64,000 bases of DNA from Rufibacter latericius (GCF_003721515.1 NZ_RJJD01000008.1:875666-939665), one strand, 5' to 3'. Shown: positions 7,636 through 17,865, numbered from the stretch's first letter. Translations and numbers: made by a program. Notes: a model not told the origin generated them from the sequence alone.

Positions 7636-10557
7636 ATGCCTATTCAACGCACCCTGTTCGGAGTTTTTCTTGCCGCTTTTCTGAGTCTGGTTTTCTTCAC
7701 GGCCATGGTTTACTTCAATCTTCAGGAGACCGCGGCCATTGACCAGCAGGAGAAAGTCTCTTTGCGGGCTTTGAAATCCATTGAAGGACTTTACGGCAGC
7801 CTCCAGGATATGGAAGAGGGCGCTTCTTCTTATCTATCCACCGGCCAACGAGCGTCCTTTCTCCAATACCAATCGGCTTTGCCGCACTACCCGCAACACC
7901 TCAGGGACCTGCAACAAGCCGGGGTAACAGACACACAGGAAAAAAGTCAACTAAAGGAATTATCGGCCAAAATAGAAGCTTTCTCCAAGGTTGCGGCAAC
8001 TAACATAGGAAAGATTAACGCCGCTCCCGCTGCTCGGCTCCAGGCAAGCGAGCAACTGAAAAACCAATTGGCTTCCATCCGGTTGCTGGTGCACCAGGTG
8101 GAGGAAAAAGAGAGAGGCAAACTCCATTTCGCCGATGAGGAATCTGCCGTTAAGTCTGAGCAGATGTTTTCCACTTTTTTGGCCTTCTCTGCGTTCATGT
8201 TCTTCTTTTTCAGCACTACCTACCTGTTTATCAACCGCAACCTGGCCAACAGAGCCAAGGCGGCAAAAATCCTGAAGGAAAAAGAACAGCTCTTTTCGGG
8301 TCTTTTCTACAAAAGCCCCATTATGCTGTCATTGGTAGAGGCTTCCTCCGGAAAAATTTTGGACGCCAATGAGATGGCCCTTCAGTTTTTTGGCCATTCC
8401 CGCGAGCAGGTCATCGGAAAGAAGGCAGAAGACCTGGATATCTTTGTGGACTCCACCTTCCGGCAGCGCTTGTTTGACCAACTTAAGCGCGACCAGAAAG
8501 TGGCAGGCATGGAGACCCAGCTGAAAACAGGGGAAGGCGGCCTCAGAAACGTGGTGTACAACATTGAGCAGGTTTTCCTGAACAACAAAAAATGTTTTGT
8601 GCTGGCCTTTGAAGACATCACAGACCGGAAGTTGGCAGAGAAAAAGCTAAAGGAGAATGAAGCCCTCTTCTCTCAGATTTTCTACAAGAGCCCTGTCATG
8701 AAATCCATCTCAGAGGCTGATACCGGTATTTACATGGAAGTCAATGACAACTACTCACAGTTCTTCGGCTATGAGAAAGAAGAGTTGATTGGCAAAACCA
8801 GCATGGATCTGAACCTTTGGAAAAACCCTGAGGACCGTTCCTCTCTGATCAGGCAACTGCGGGAGAAAGGCGCCCTCAGGTCTCTGGAGATGGAAGCCCG
8901 AACCAAAAACGGGGAAATGCGCCATATCTCCACCCACGCCGACCTGGTGAAACTGGACGGAAAGGAATGCCTGGTCACGGCCCTGGTAGACATCACCGAA
9001 AAGAAAGAGGCAGACGACCTGGTCAAGAACCTCAACATCTCCCTGAAAAAGAGCGTGGCCGAGCGGATCAAGGAAATCTCAGACTACAAATACGCGCTGG
9101 ACCAGTCTGCCATTGTCACGATCACGAATACGGCCGGCATTTTTCTGTACGCTAACGACAACTGCTGCGCTATCTCCGGCTACACCCGAGAGGAACTGAT
9201 AGGCCAGCACTACCGCATCACCGATGCCGGTTACCATTCAGAGGCTTTCTTTGAAGAGATGGAGCGCACCCTTGCCAGCGGCAGAATCTGGAAAGGCGAG
9301 CTCAAAACCAAATCGAAAAACGGCACTTACTACTGGACCGAGACCACCATTGTGCCTATTCTGGACGCTTCCGGGGTTCCGCACCAGTGCCTGTCCATCC
9401 GGTGGGACATTACCCCCAAGAAAGACACCGAAGCCGCACTGCTACGGGCTTTTGAGGAACTGGAGAAAAGCTCCACCAGCCTTAAGGAAGCCCAGGCCCT
9501 TTCTCACCTGGGAAGCTGGGATTATGACCATAACACGCTGGAGGGACTATGGTCTGACGAGATGTACCAGATCTTAGGCACTACTCCCGCCCAAACTAAG
9601 GCTGGCCTGGCCTCTTTCCTTTCTTTTGTGCACCCAGAAGACAAAGCCGAGGTAGAAGAGCTGGTGCAGACTCCTTTTCTCTCGCTTGAGGGATCTTGTC
9701 AATTCCCCTGCCGGGTGGTTCGCGAAGACGGCAGCATCAGGTATCTGCTCAATGAGTACAAGGTAAAGCCAGATTCCAAAGGGGACACCCACCAGCTTAT
9801 GGGCATCACCCACGATATCACCAAAGAACGGCTGGCTCAGTTGGAGAAAGAGCGCATCACCTCAGACCTGCTCCAGCGCAACAAAGACCTGGAGCAGTTC
9901 GCCTACATCGTATCGCATAACCTTCGGGCCCCGGTGGCCAACATCATCGGGCTTTCTGACCTTTTAAAGACTGTTTCCCCAGAAACACCCCTTTTTGAGA
10001 AGTCCATGCAGGGGCTTAAGATCTCGGTAGACAAGCTGGACAACGTCATCAATGACTTGAACAATGTCCTGCAGATCAGGCGGGAGGTTAACGAGCGGAA
10101 GGAACAGGTGGACTTACAGCAACTGGTAGAGGACATCAAGTCCATGACCTCGGGCTTACTGGCCAAGGAAAACGTGACCATCCGGACGGACTTTTCTGAC
10201 CTGGACCAGATCTACACCATTAAAAGTTATTTACACAGCATTTTCACCAACCTGATCTCCAACAGCATTAAGTACAGGCAAGCCCACCAGGTACCCGCCA
10301 TCGAGATTCAGGCCCATCAAAAAGACGGCAAAAGCATCATCACCTTCCGTGACAACGGCTTGGGCATTGACCTGAAAGCACACCAGAACAAGATCTTTGG
10401 CCTCTACAAGCGCTTCCATTTCCATACCGATGGAAAAGGGATGGGCCTCTTCATGGTAAAAACCCAGGTAGAAGCCCTAGGAGGCAGAATACATGTTCAA
10501 AGCCAAGTGAACCAGGGCACCGAATTCTCCATTGAATTTGGCGAAGCACACGCCTGA
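7636..10557 (+). CDS. Membrane-bound multi-PAS sensor histidine kinase
   Basis: This 973-residue sensor autophosphorylates on a histidine and passes the phosphate to a response regulator. An N-terminal transmembrane segment (about 9-28), a CHASE3-like extracytoplasmic region and a second transmembrane segment (about 183-203) precede four PAS domains. These lie at roughly 220-330, 340-455, 480-600 and 625-735. The HisKA domain has the phospho-acceptor His761 in YIVSHNLRAPVANI. The ATPase domain carries the N box (N872 in NLISNSIKYR), DNGLGID and KGMGLFMVKTQVEALGG. No receiver domain is fused and no response regulator gene is adjacent, so it is an orphan kinase. The signal it senses is unknown. 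Confidence 0.93.
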   Translation: MPIQRTLFGVFLAAFLSLVFFTAMVYFNLQETAAIDQQEKVSLRALKSIEGLYGSLQDMEEGASSYLSTGQRASFLQYQSALPHYPQHLRDLQQAGVTDTQEKSQLKELSAKIEAFSKVAATNIGKINAAPAARLQASEQLKNQLASIRLLVHQVEEKERGKLHFADEESAVKSEQMFSTFLAFSAFMFFFFSTTYLFINRNLANRAKAAKILKEKEQLFSGLFYKSPIMLSLVEASSGKILDANEMALQFFGHSREQVIGKKAEDLDIFVDSTFRQRLFDQLKRDQKVAGMETQLKTGEGGLRNVVYNIEQVFLNNKKCFVLAFEDITDRKLAEKKLKENEALFSQIFYKSPVMKSISEADTGIYMEVNDNYSQFFGYEKEELIGKTSMDLNLWKNPEDRSSLIRQLREKGALRSLEMEARTKNGEMRHISTHADLVKLDGKECLVTALVDITEKKEADDLVKNLNISLKKSVAERIKEISDYKYALDQSAIVTITNTAGIFLYANDNCCAISGYTREELIGQHYRITDAGYHSEAFFEEMERTLASGRIWKGELKTKSKNGTYYWTETTIVPILDASGVPHQCLSIRWDITPKKDTEAALLRAFEELEKSSTSLKEAQALSHLGSWDYDHNTLEGLWSDEMYQILGTTPAQTKAGLASFLSFVHPEDKAEVEELVQTPFLSLEGSCQFPCRVVREDGSIRYLLNEYKVKPDSKGDTHQLMGITHDITKERLAQLEKERITSDLLQRNKDLEQFAYIVSHNLRAPVANIIGLSDLLKTVSPETPLFEKSMQGLKISVDKLDNVINDLNNVLQIRREVNERKEQVDLQQLVEDIKSMTSGLLAKENVTIRTDFSDLDQIYTIKSYLHSIFTNLISNSIKYRQAHQVPAIEIQAHQKDGKSIITFRDNGLGIDLKAHQNKIFGLYKRFHFHTDGKGMGLFMVKTQVEALGGRIHVQSQVNQGTEFSIEFGEAHA

Positions 10558-10974
10558 TTCCTTCTTACATTGACTTGCCGCCTATTAACGTAGGACTGTT
10601 TTCAGGCTTTATTTCTAAAAAGGGCCTGAAAACCCTCACTGCCTGGCAACCCTGTTTTAGAGCAAGCGAGGGAATAGAACAGGAAAGCCCTTGACTTACT
10701 ACTTAATAATGGCAAGTAACCTTGTATGGGCAAGCAATTTTCTGCGTTCTTGTAGCACAGATCTTACCGTGGAGATTGATATCATTCTTATAGTTTATTG
10801 GATTTCAGATAATCTGCTTTAACTTACCAACCCAAGCACTGCTATTAACTGCCCCGGAAAATCTAAGCATAAAGCGGTTTTCCACCTCATTTCAAAAATT
10901 CAGGCTTAAAACGAAACTCCCCTGAGGCTGATTCCGTGCAGGTATTCTTTGTTTTTACCCACAAAGGCTTTCCC
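10558..10974. other. Intergenic region with one palindrome copy
   Basis: This 417-bp gap between the kinase and the lipoprotein gene contains one member of the dispersed palindrome (10599-10633). No terminator with a clear T tract and no full promoter was found. TTG at 10691 and TAACCTTG at 10717 are spaced 23 bases apart, outside the usual range. Confidence 0.4.
10599..10633. repeat. Dispersed 36-bp palindrome family copy
   Basis: TTTTCAGGCTTTATTTC / AAAAAGGGCCTGAAAAC: the outer 9 bases of each arm pair well. It lies 40 bases after the histidine kinase stop. Confidence 0.6.
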
Positions 10975-11835
10975 ATGAAAACATTCCTCTTTCTTGATTT
11001 CTTCTTCTCCTTACTACTGGGATTAGCGGGCTGCGGCAAGACCGAGGAAACCATCACTCCGGATCTTACCCAGGAGGTAGCTCCGGTGAAGAAACCTGTT
11101 GTACCGCTCATCTCGGAAGCATCCGGCATTGCCGACAGCAAGACGATACCCGGACACCTTTGGGTACAGGAAGACAGTGGAAATCCTGCTCAATTGTATC
11201 TGCTAAAACATGACGGCACCGTTTCAAAGAAGGTTTTCATAAAAGGGGCCCGAAACCGCGATTGGGAAGACATGGCGTTGCACGATGGCCAGGTATACCT
11301 CGCTGACATAGGAGACAATAACAGAACCGTTAAGGAATACTTTATCTACCATTTCCCGGAACCCTCCCGTGCTACGGATACCGTTCAGAATGTCTCTGTT
11401 ATCCGGTTCCAATATCCAGACGGGTCGCATGACGCTGAGGCTTTTCTCATCGATCCCAAAACGAAAGATATTCTCCTTTTTACCAAGACAGATACGCTCT
11501 CCAGAATCTACAAAATAACGCACCCTTTCTCCTCTACTTCACTCAATTCGGCTAAACTGGTGGGCAACCTCCCTTATTCGTATGTGGTCAGTGCAACCCT
11601 TGCTCCTAACGGTAAAGAAGCCCTTGTTAAGACGTATGGCGCACTTTATCATTACAACCAAAAAGCAAATGAGCCTCTGGAAGAGTACCTTTTAAAGGAT
11701 TTTGAGACCTGGCCTTATTCCATTGAACCCCAGGGAGAGGCCGTAACTTTCGCGGCGGCAGATTCTGGGTACTTTACCTTAAGCGAGAAAGGCTTGGCCT
11801 CAGCCGTGAATCTTTACTTCTACAAGAAAAACTAG
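10975..11835 (+). CDS. Predicted lipoprotein with beta-propeller-like repeats, function unknown
   Basis: The protein has 286 residues from the ATG at 10975; an upstream in-frame GTG at 10936 would spoil the signal peptide. The N-terminus MKTFLFLDFFFSLLLGLAGC is a lipoprotein signal with lipobox LAGC, so it should be membrane-anchored. The mature part has EASGIADSKTIPGHLWVQED, then NRDWEDMALHDGQVYLADIGDN. The latter is a motif I recognise from uncharacterised proteins loosely related to SdiA-regulated or phytase-like propellers. No catalytic residues can be assigned. It is a single gene, flanked by long AT-rich gaps. Confidence 0.7.
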   Translation: MKTFLFLDFFFSLLLGLAGCGKTEETITPDLTQEVAPVKKPVVPLISEASGIADSKTIPGHLWVQEDSGNPAQLYLLKHDGTVSKKVFIKGARNRDWEDMALHDGQVYLADIGDNNRTVKEYFIYHFPEPSRATDTVQNVSVIRFQYPDGSHDAEAFLIDPKTKDILLFTKTDTLSRIYKITHPFSSTSLNSAKLVGNLPYSYVVSATLAPNGKEALVKTYGALYHYNQKANEPLEEYLLKDFETWPYSIEPQGEAVTFAAADSGYFTLSEKGLASAVNLYFYKKN

Positions 11836-12474
11836 CTCTACTTCATCTTCAAGCCTTTCCTTGTGCCTTGGCTTCCTCACTCCCGGAAAAAAGCATCTTT
11901 CAACATCTATATATAGTACAATTAAACCTTTCACAACATACAAGGTACATACTATTTAGCACCATTTATAGCAGATTCTCAGAAACAGCCCTTAATTGGC
12001 TTTATTGGATTGTAATTTCAAGACAAACTCATGTTTTATTTTCTATTTACCTTACAATAAGAAGGTTACAACTTATATTTTTTTGGGAGGTTTTTCAACT
12101 TTTTAACTTAAAATTGAATTTATAAAACATTTTATTTAAGTTTACGCATAATCAATCCTAAAACCCTTACACAAATCCTGAATATTACAGAGTAAGCTTC
12201 TTGATTCAATATAATTCAAAGCAAAAAATACTACTGGGTTCTTTCTATCAGATTCTATCCTGAGCCTAAATCCTGCTTGCTATGAAAAAACTTCAGATCC
12301 ATACCTTTCGGCCCCTTTAGGAGCCCAACAGACAAAGACAGAGGTCAATCCTTTGCTTAAACCAGTCCATTACCTCATGCGCTTCCTTCATTTACAAGGT
12401 CCTTTGCTTCCTTGTGAATTGTTTCACACTTCCTGCGGCGTCAGAATACCAATCTTATAAGATGAGATACTTGT
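11836..12474. other. Long AT-rich intergenic region, no gene seen
   Basis: These 639 bases between two plus-strand genes hold only short low-complexity open frames (one at 11868-12125 is rejected). No hairpin with T tract, no TAnnTTTG promoter and no palindrome family member was recognised. Confidence 0.4.
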
Positions 12475-13008
12475 ATGTTCTCCTTAAGATTCACTATTGC
12501 TCTCTTAGCCATCCTTCTTGTCCCTTATTTCCTTCGGGCAAAATATGGCATTGCTTTAGAACCTTATCCGGCGGTAATGCTCCCCTCTGGTTCTGGCAAA
12601 GTTGATGTAAACAAACATGAAACCAAGGTAAGGATCACCACCTTGTTTGCCAGGAACACAACCGGGAACTGGCGCACCGTAGATAACGTGCGTCTGCTTC
12701 ATCCAATCCCTATCCAATACCTCAGCCCCATTTTGTCCAAGGAATTCGGCCTGAAAGAGAATGCCGGAGCCATCAGGCCCGGAATTCAATCTCATCTAGC
12801 CGCCAAACTTAGCACTTTGTGGGCCAAAGACGTGGCTGAACAAGACCAAAAGGAGGTAAAGGCATGGCTCAGAGGAAAGTTAAAGGAACAGAACCTGGAT
12901 GGGCCGCTGCTTAAGGTTGTGCAAACCGAAGAAATCATTTCTATCCCCGATGGCCTGAAACTTAACGAAACTGTTATCTATGCAAACACTCTACGCCTGG
13001 ATCAATAA
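12475..13008 (+). CDS. Exported hypothetical protein upstream of HTTM protein
   Basis: A 177-residue protein of no family I can name. An N-terminal hydrophobic segment (about 3-20, FTIALLAILLVPYF) may be a signal anchor. The rest is soluble-looking and contains a KVRITTLFARNTTGNW stretch. The last 29 bases overlap the start of the next gene in another frame, so the two are translationally coupled and probably act together. The pairing with an HTTM protein is the only functional clue. Confidence 0.7.
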   Translation: MFSLRFTIALLAILLVPYFLRAKYGIALEPYPAVMLPSGSGKVDVNKHETKVRITTLFARNTTGNWRTVDNVRLLHPIPIQYLSPILSKEFGLKENAGAIRPGIQSHLAAKLSTLWAKDVAEQDQKEVKAWLRGKLKEQNLDGPLLKVVQTEEIISIPDGLKLNETVIYANTLRLDQ

Positions 13009-14125
13009 AGTAAACGCGCTTTTTTGGGAAAGAATCTGCCGGTCTACCACTCCTGAAAATGTAAAATCCTTGAGCGCCTTCCGGATTGTAGTAGGCTTTT
13101 TCCTGCTGGCCGGGTATGTACCTAATTTCAGTTGGATAGCAGCAGCCCCACAAGCTCTTTTTACCCCGCCCCTGTTTAGCCTGGCTACCCTTTTTGATGG
13201 GTTTCCCGGTCATTCCTTCTTTTATGTCCTGGATGGCATTGTGCTGCTTAGTCTGGTTTGCGTCATCTTGGGGATAAAGGCAAGAGCCTCCACGTTGGTT
13301 TTCCTAGCCGCGTGTTTGGTGGGTTTAAATTTCAACTTCTCCTTCGGGAAAATAGACCATTCTATCCTGATTTATGCTTTGCTGCTTTGCATGGCTTTTT
13401 CGGGCTGGGGGAAACACTTAGCGCTTTGGCCAGACAAAGAATCGAGGGTAGATTCTCCTTCCAAAAGCCTGTCTTTGCTCAGCATCTTACTTTGCTTTGC
13501 CATGTTTTCGGCAGGATTTGAAAAAGCGATCAGTTGGCTTGACCTTGACCCTACCCAAAATGGCTTTATGGGATGGTTTAGGGACGGGTATTACACCCTT
13601 GACCGGCATTACTTACTGGCTCGCTATGTCAATTATTTTCCGCCCGCATTACTGGAAATTTTTGACTATACCGCCGTGGTTTTTGAGTTGTCTCCTCTCT
13701 TTTTTCTCCTACACTCCCGAAAAGCCTGGCGACTCTGGTTGTTAGTTGCCTGCATTTTCCACGTTACCAATACCTTCCTGCTCAACATCCCTTTTATGGC
13801 CAATAGCATGGTGTACCTGGCCTTTACAGACTTCACCTGGCTATACGAGAGGTTCACCATCGCCTTTACCCGTCTTTATGTGAAAGCCTTAGCGGCGGCC
13901 ACCATTCTGGTATTGTTTCTGATGAGAGCGAAGGAAGCCTTTATCGTAAACCCATCGGCTTCTTACCTATCCCCCACTGACAAGATTGAACTGAAACTCT
14001 ATCTTGGCCTACTCCTCTGGACAATTGCTATTACTTTGCTAGCCAGAAGTATCCTCCGCCAGACAACCCCTCCAGAACAAAAACCTCAGAAAGCGATTGA
14101 TCCTGTTCTGGAAGTACAGTTTTGA
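12980..14125 (+). CDS. HTTM-domain integral membrane protein
   Basis: The protein has 381 residues with about eight to ten hydrophobic segments. SLSAFRIVVGFFLLAGYV near the N-terminus, the NFNFSFGKIDHSILIYALLL block and the SPLFFLLHSRKAWRL region resemble the HTTM (vitamin-K-dependent carboxylase-like transmembrane) family; this call is moderate. The biochemical role of bacterial members is mostly unknown. The start ATG (12980) lies inside the preceding gene (29-base overlap). A bidirectional terminator follows at 14226-14273. Confidence 0.7.
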   Translation: MQTLYAWINKVNALFWERICRSTTPENVKSLSAFRIVVGFFLLAGYVPNFSWIAAAPQALFTPPLFSLATLFDGFPGHSFFYVLDGIVLLSLVCVILGIKARASTLVFLAACLVGLNFNFSFGKIDHSILIYALLLCMAFSGWGKHLALWPDKESRVDSPSKSLSLLSILLCFAMFSAGFEKAISWLDLDPTQNGFMGWFRDGYYTLDRHYLLARYVNYFPPALLEIFDYTAVVFELSPLFFLLHSRKAWRLWLLVACIFHVTNTFLLNIPFMANSMVYLAFTDFTWLYERFTIAFTRLYVKALAAATILVLFLMRAKEAFIVNPSASYLSPTDKIELKLYLGLLLWTIAITLLARSILRQTTPPEQKPQKAIDPVLEVQF

Positions 14126-14225
14126 AATAGCAGAAGAAGTACTTGGGTTTATTGGCCCTTTCTAAACAGATAGCCCTAGTTGGTTTAAGGAAACCTTTCC
14201 GAAAACATAAATACGGAAGGACTGT

Positions 14226-14273
14226 AAAAACAAAAGCCCTTGTGAATACTAATTCACAAGGGCTTTTGTTTTT
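14226..14273. terminator. Bidirectional terminator between HTTM gene and tRNA-Leu
   Basis: A long perfect stem (arm AAAACAAAAGCCCTTGTGAAT) with a 4-base loop ACTA and runs of A and T on either side. It ends transcription of the HTTM pair (+) and of tRNA-Leu (-). Confidence 0.9.
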
Positions 14274-14280
14274 ACTTAAG

Positions 14281-14364
14281 TACCAGGAGCGGGAATCGAA
14301 CCCGCACGACCTAATGGTCACAAGATTTTAAGTCTTGCGTGTCTACCAGTTCCACCATCCCGGC
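14281..14364 (-). tRNA. tRNA-Leu (anticodon UAA)
   Basis: An 84-base gene begins GCCGGGATGGTGGAACTGG and ends with the T arm GGTTCGATTCC and an A discriminator. The anticodon stem CAAGA/TCTTG encloses loop CTTAAAA, giving anticodon TAA. The long variable arm fits a class II tRNA-Leu. CCA is not encoded. Confidence 0.95.
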
Positions 14365-14403
14365 GACCTCACCTCCCGAGGGAAATGAAATAGGCAGATA
14401 AAG

Positions 14404-14431
14404 AAAAGACGTTACCGAGGTAACGTCTTTT
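14404..14431 (-). terminator. Hairpin between tRNA-Gly and tRNA-Leu
   Basis: AAAGACGTTACC pairs with GGTAACGTCTTT around a 3-4 base loop, followed on the minus strand by TTTTCTTT. It may terminate tRNA-Gly partially or act as a processing hairpin in a shared transcript. Confidence 0.65.
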
Positions 14432-14438
14432 ATCTTTG

Positions 14439-14511
14439 AGCGAAAGACGGGGTTCGAACCCGCGACCTCGACCTTGGCAAGGTCGCGCTCTACCAACTGA
14501 GCTACTTTCGC
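14439..14511 (-). tRNA. tRNA-Gly (anticodon GCC)
   Basis: A 73-base gene with acceptor GCGAAAG/CTTTCGC, D arm AGCTCAGTTGGTAGAGC, anticodon stem CGACC/GGTCG with loop TTGCCAA (anticodon GCC), and T arm GCGGGTTCGAACCCCGT. CCA is not encoded. Confidence 0.96.
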
Positions 14512-14542
14512 GTTTTCTAATTCGCTGTTTGAATTAGTGATA

Positions 14543-14572
14543 CAAAGGTAAGCACAAAAATCACGAAGTCAA
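14543..14572 (-). promoter_or_regulatory. Bacteroidota-type promoter for the tRNA pair
   Basis: On the minus strand, TTG (14570-14572), 19 bases, then TACCTTTG (14543-14550) precede tRNA-Gly by about 31 bases. Both elements and the spacing fit the phylum consensus. Confidence 0.8.
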
Positions 14573-14658
14573 GTAATGGCTTAAAAAAAATCTTTCCTGA
14601 TAGGTAATCTTTCTGAGAATCAGGGAGAAAATTTTTCAAAGAAAAGGCTCTCTTTTCA

Positions 14659-14693
14659 TTTCAAGGCCATTTTCTGGAAAACAATTCCGAAAG
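14659..14693. repeat. Dispersed 36-bp palindrome family copy
   Basis: TTTCAAGGCCATTTTC / GAAAACAATTCCGAAAG, between the tRNA promoter and mutS. Confidence 0.5.
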
Positions 14694-14912
14694 AGCACTG
14701 CTTCCGCTGGACGAATTGAAGCAGAAAGCAGGAAAAGAACAGCCCTCATTCCCTTTTTTGCCTCTCACCTTGTTGCCCAGGCCCGTTTTCCCGTAAGCTC
14801 TTCGAAGAGATCATAAACCATTGCGTTTCTTGATTACGCTGAAAGACTCAGGAACTGAGAAGCTGCGCCTAAGTCTTACCATGAAATTCCGCCAACCCGC
14901 ATAGTAAAGAAG

Positions 14913-14958
14913 AATCCGTTTAGGGGCTGGTTTAGACAAATAAGCCCCTAAACGGATT
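14913..14958 (-). terminator. Terminator after mutS, built from a strong palindrome-family copy
   Basis: AATCCGTTTAGGGGCT (14913-14928) pairs perfectly with 14943-14958 over 16 bp with a 14-base loop. It sits 51 bases after the mutS stop and the minus-strand sequence beyond it is T-rich (CTTCTTTA). Its inner part, GTTTAGGGGCT and AGCCCCTAAAC, matches the dispersed palindrome, so one element seems to serve as terminator. Confidence 0.75.
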
Positions 14959-15009
14959 TCAAGCAGACTTTAACTCCGGACTCAAATCCCAAGACTCAGA
15001 ACTTCCCTA

Positions 15010-17646
15010 TTACACTTTCTCCTTTTTGCCGTCAACCAGCATTTTCAGTTCATTCAGTTTCAGGAGCGCTTCTACCGGGGTGATGGTATTGATGTCAAGT
15101 TTCTCAAACATCTCTTTGATACGCACCAACTGTGGGTCGTTGAGCTCAAACATGCTGAGCTGGTACGGTTGCTTGGGTAAAGTTTTCAGGGTTTCCTGTG
15201 GGTCTTGGTGCGGATGCGCGATCTTCTCCTGCTCCAGGTGGTGCATGATTTCGTTGGCTCGAATCACAACGCTGTTGGGCATACCCGCCATCTGCGCCAC
15301 CTGAATCCCGAAACTGTGGGCACTGCCGCCTTCCACCAGTTTGCGCATGAACAGGATCTTGCCGTTACTTTCCTTCACGCTCACGTTGTAGTTGCGCACA
15401 CGGGGAAAATCCTCAGTAAGTTGGTTCAGTTCATGGTAGTGCGTGGCGAAAAGCGTTTTGGCCCTTCCCTTGGGTGCGTTGTGCAGGTGTTCCACAATAG
15501 CCCAGGCGATGGAAATACCGTCATAGGTGCTGGTCCCGCGCCCGATTTCGTCCATGAGCACCAGGCTACGGTCCGAGAGGTTGTTCAGGATACTCGCTGT
15601 TTCGGTCATTTCCACCATGAACGTACTCTCGCCCCGGCTCAGGTTGTCTGAAGCACCTACCCGGGTGAAGATTTTATCAATCACCCCGATCTGCGCCGCC
15701 TCGGCGGGCACGAAGGAGCCGATCTGCGCCATGAGCACAATCAAAGCGGTTTGCCGCAACAGCGCGCTTTTACCCGCCATGTTAGGTCCCGTGATGATGA
15801 TCACCTGCTGGTCCTCGTTGTCCAACCGGATGTCATTGGGCACATAGCGTTCTCCCAAGGGTAGCTGTTTCTCAATCACCGGATGACGGCCTTGGGTGAT
15901 GTTCAGGAGAGTGCTATCGTTCACCTCGGGCTTTACGTAGTTGTTCTGGGTAGCTAGCTGTGCGAAGTTGGCCAGGCAATCCAGCATGCCCAGCGCTTTG
16001 GCGTTTTGCTGGATCTGGGGCACAAACTCGGCGGCACTTAGCACCAGTTCGTTGAAGATGCGCTGCTCAATCACGTAAAGACGGTCTTCGGCGTGAAGGA
16101 TTTTCTCCTCGTAGGTTTTCAGTTCCTCGGTGATGTATCGCTCGGCGTTCACTAAGGTCTGCTTCCGCATCCAGGAGCTGGGTACTTTATCTTTGTGCGC
16201 GTGCGTCACCTCCAAATAGTAGCCAAACACCTTATTGAAGGCAATTTTCAGCGACGAGATACCTGTGTTCTGAATCTCGCGCTGCTGAATCTGCAAGAGA
16301 TAATCTTTACCCGAGAAAGCAATGGCCCGTAGTTCATCCAGCTCCTGGTCAATGCCGGTCTGCACCATGTTGCCCTGGTTCGTGAGCATGGGCGCATCTG
16401 GCTTGAGCGTTTTCTGGATTTCGTCCCGGATGGATTCGCAAGGCAGCAGTTGGTCTGACAGTTTCTGCAAGGCGGGCACACCACTCACCGCCAACAGCTC
16501 TTTGATGGGCAGGGTGGCCTCAAGTGCCCGCGCCAGTTGCAGCAGTTCCCGGGGGTTTATCCGGCGCACGGCCACCTTGGAAATCAGGCGCTCCAGGTCA
16601 TTGATCTGCTTGAGGTAATGGTGGATGTCCTGCAACAGGTCCGGACGGGCTTGTAATGCCTCTACAGTATCTAGCCGGCGTTTGATCTGGGCCGAATCCT
16701 TGAGGGGCAACACCAGCCACTTACGGAGCAGGCGTCCGCCCATGGGTGTGATGGTATGGTCCAGCACGTCAATCAGGGGTACGCCCTCGGGGTGTTGGGG
16801 GTAGATCAGTTCCAGGTTACGCACCGTGAAACGATCCAGCCAAACGTATTTATCTTCTTCTAATCGGCCAAGGGCCGTGATGTGGCGCAAGTCATGGTGC
16901 TGGGTTTCGGCCAGGTAGTGCAGGATGGCTCCGGCAGCAGTGATGCCTTCGGTCAGGTTCTCTACCCCGAAACCTTTCAGGGAAGCGGTGTTGAACTGCT
17001 TAGTGAGACCTTCCAGCGCGAAATCATAGTTATACACCCATTCATCCAGGGCAAAATGGCAAATATCTGACCCGAAGGTCTGGAAGAACGATTCTTTTTT
17101 GCCTTTGCAGAAAAGCACCTCGGCCGGACTGAAGTTCTGCAGCAGTTTGGCCATGTACCCTTCATCGCCCTGGGCCAGCAGGAACTCGCCGGTAGAAGCA
17201 TCCAGCAAGGCAATCCCCATCTGGCCTTTCCCAAAATGCAGCGAAGCCAGATAATTGTTGCGTTTCTGCTCCAGCACCTGGTCGTTGAACGACACGCCGG
17301 GCGTCACCAACTCGGTCACGCCTCGCTTCACAATGCCTTTCACCGTCTTGGGGTCTTCCAGCTGGTCACAGATGGCCACCCGCTGGCCGGCACGAACCAG
17401 TTTGGGCAGGTACGTATCCAGCGAGTGGTACGGAAATCCTGCCAAAGCGGTCTCAGACGCGGATCCGTTGCCTCGCTTGGTGAGCATGATGCCCAGGATC
17501 TTACTGGCCTTGATGGCGTCTTCGCCAAAGGTCTCGTAAAAGTCCCCTACCCTGAACAGCAGCAGCGCCCCGGGGTGTTTCGCCTTAATGGCGTTATATT
17601 GTTTCATCAGCGGCGTAGCGCTGAACTCTGCGGTTGTCTTAGCCAA
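15010..17646 (-). CDS. mutS: DNA mismatch repair protein MutS
   Basis: This is the mismatch-recognition ATPase of methyl-independent repair; it binds mispairs and recruits MutL. The 878-residue length is normal. The mismatch-reading motif is in [13 protein letters not shown] (Phe-x-Glu). The lever and clamp regions follow, and the ATPase has Walker A GPNMAGKS (residues 620-627), Walker [16 protein letters not shown] and ATHYHEL. The start is TTG at 17644-17646: an in-frame stop lies three codons upstream, and the next ATG (codon 14) would remove residues that align with the conserved mismatch-binding N-terminus. It is a single gene with its own terminator. Confidence 0.97.
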   Translation of the reverse strand: MAKTTAEFSATPLMKQYNAIKAKHPGALLLFRVGDFYETFGEDAIKASKILGIMLTKRGNGSASETALAGFPYHSLDTYLPKLVRAGQRVAICDQLEDPKTVKGIVKRGVTELVTPGVSFNDQVLEQKRNNYLASLHFGKGQMGIALLDASTGEFLLAQGDEGYMAKLLQNFSPAEVLFCKGKKESFFQTFGSDICHFALDEWVYNYDFALEGLTKQFNTASLKGFGVENLTEGITAAGAILHYLAETQHHDLRHITALGRLEEDKYVWLDRFTVRNLELIYPQHPEGVPLIDVLDHTITPMGGRLLRKWLVLPLKDSAQIKRRLDTVEALQARPDLLQDIHHYLKQINDLERLISKVAVRRINPRELLQLARALEATLPIKELLAVSGVPALQKLSDQLLPCESIRDEIQKTLKPDAPMLTNQGNMVQTGIDQELDELRAIAFSGKDYLLQIQQREIQNTGISSLKIAFNKVFGYYLEVTHAHKDKVPSSWMRKQTLVNAERYITEELKTYEEKILHAEDRLYVIEQRIFNELVLSAAEFVPQIQQNAKALGMLDCLANFAQLATQNNYVKPEVNDSTLLNITQGRHPVIEKQLPLGERYVPNDIRLDNEDQQVIIITGPNMAGKSALLRQTALIVLMAQIGSFVPAEAAQIGVIDKIFTRVGASDNLSRGESTFMVEMTETASILNNLSDRSLVLMDEIGRGTSTYDGISIAWAIVEHLHNAPKGRAKTLFATHYHELNQLTEDFPRVRNYNVSVKESNGKILFMRKLVEGGSAHSFGIQVAQMAGMPNSVVIRANEIMHHLEQEKIAHPHQDPQETLKTLPKQPYQLSMFELNDPQLVRIKEMFEKLDINTITPVEALLKLNELKMLVDGKKEKV

Positions 17647-17730
17647 AGCGTTCTAATGTGCTATTTTTTTAATGTGCCGATGTGCTGATCAGGAATCAGT
17701 ATCTGCACCCTCCTTTTGTATGGAGGCCTT

Positions 17731-17766
17731 GTTTTTGGTCTGTTTTCTGGAAAACGGCTCCAAAAC
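17731..17766. repeat. Dispersed 36-bp palindrome family copy
   Basis: GTTTTTGGTCTGTTTTCTGG and AAAACGGCTCCAAAAC: exactly 36 bp. It lies between the divergent mutS and SpoU-family genes. Confidence 0.65.
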
Positions 17767-17799
17767 AGAATTCCTCTCTTCTTTCCTTCTAGTGCACAG

Positions 17800-17836
17800 G
17801 TTTTAGGGCTGATTTTCCTAAAGTAGGGCAAAAACA
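17800..17836. repeat. Dispersed 36-bp palindrome family, second copy in the same gap
   Basis: GTTTTAGGGCTGATTTTC / AAAGTAGGGCAAAAAC, ending 21 bases before the -7 element of the SpoU-family gene. Confidence 0.6.
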
Positions 17837-17857
17837 CTCCTATGCCCGCAATGTGTT

Positions 17858-17865
17858 ACCTTTGC
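17858..17865 (+). promoter_or_regulatory. Bacteroidota -7 element of the SpoU-family gene
   Basis: TACCTTTG matches TAnnTTTG exactly, 37 bases before the ATG. The expected TTG 19 bases upstream is absent. Confidence 0.6.

Noticed and set aside
14404..14431. A third tRNA between tRNA-Gly and tRNA-Leu
   Set aside because: The segment is a simple 12-bp hairpin with a 3-4 base loop and lacks the T arm and anticodon arm of a tRNA.
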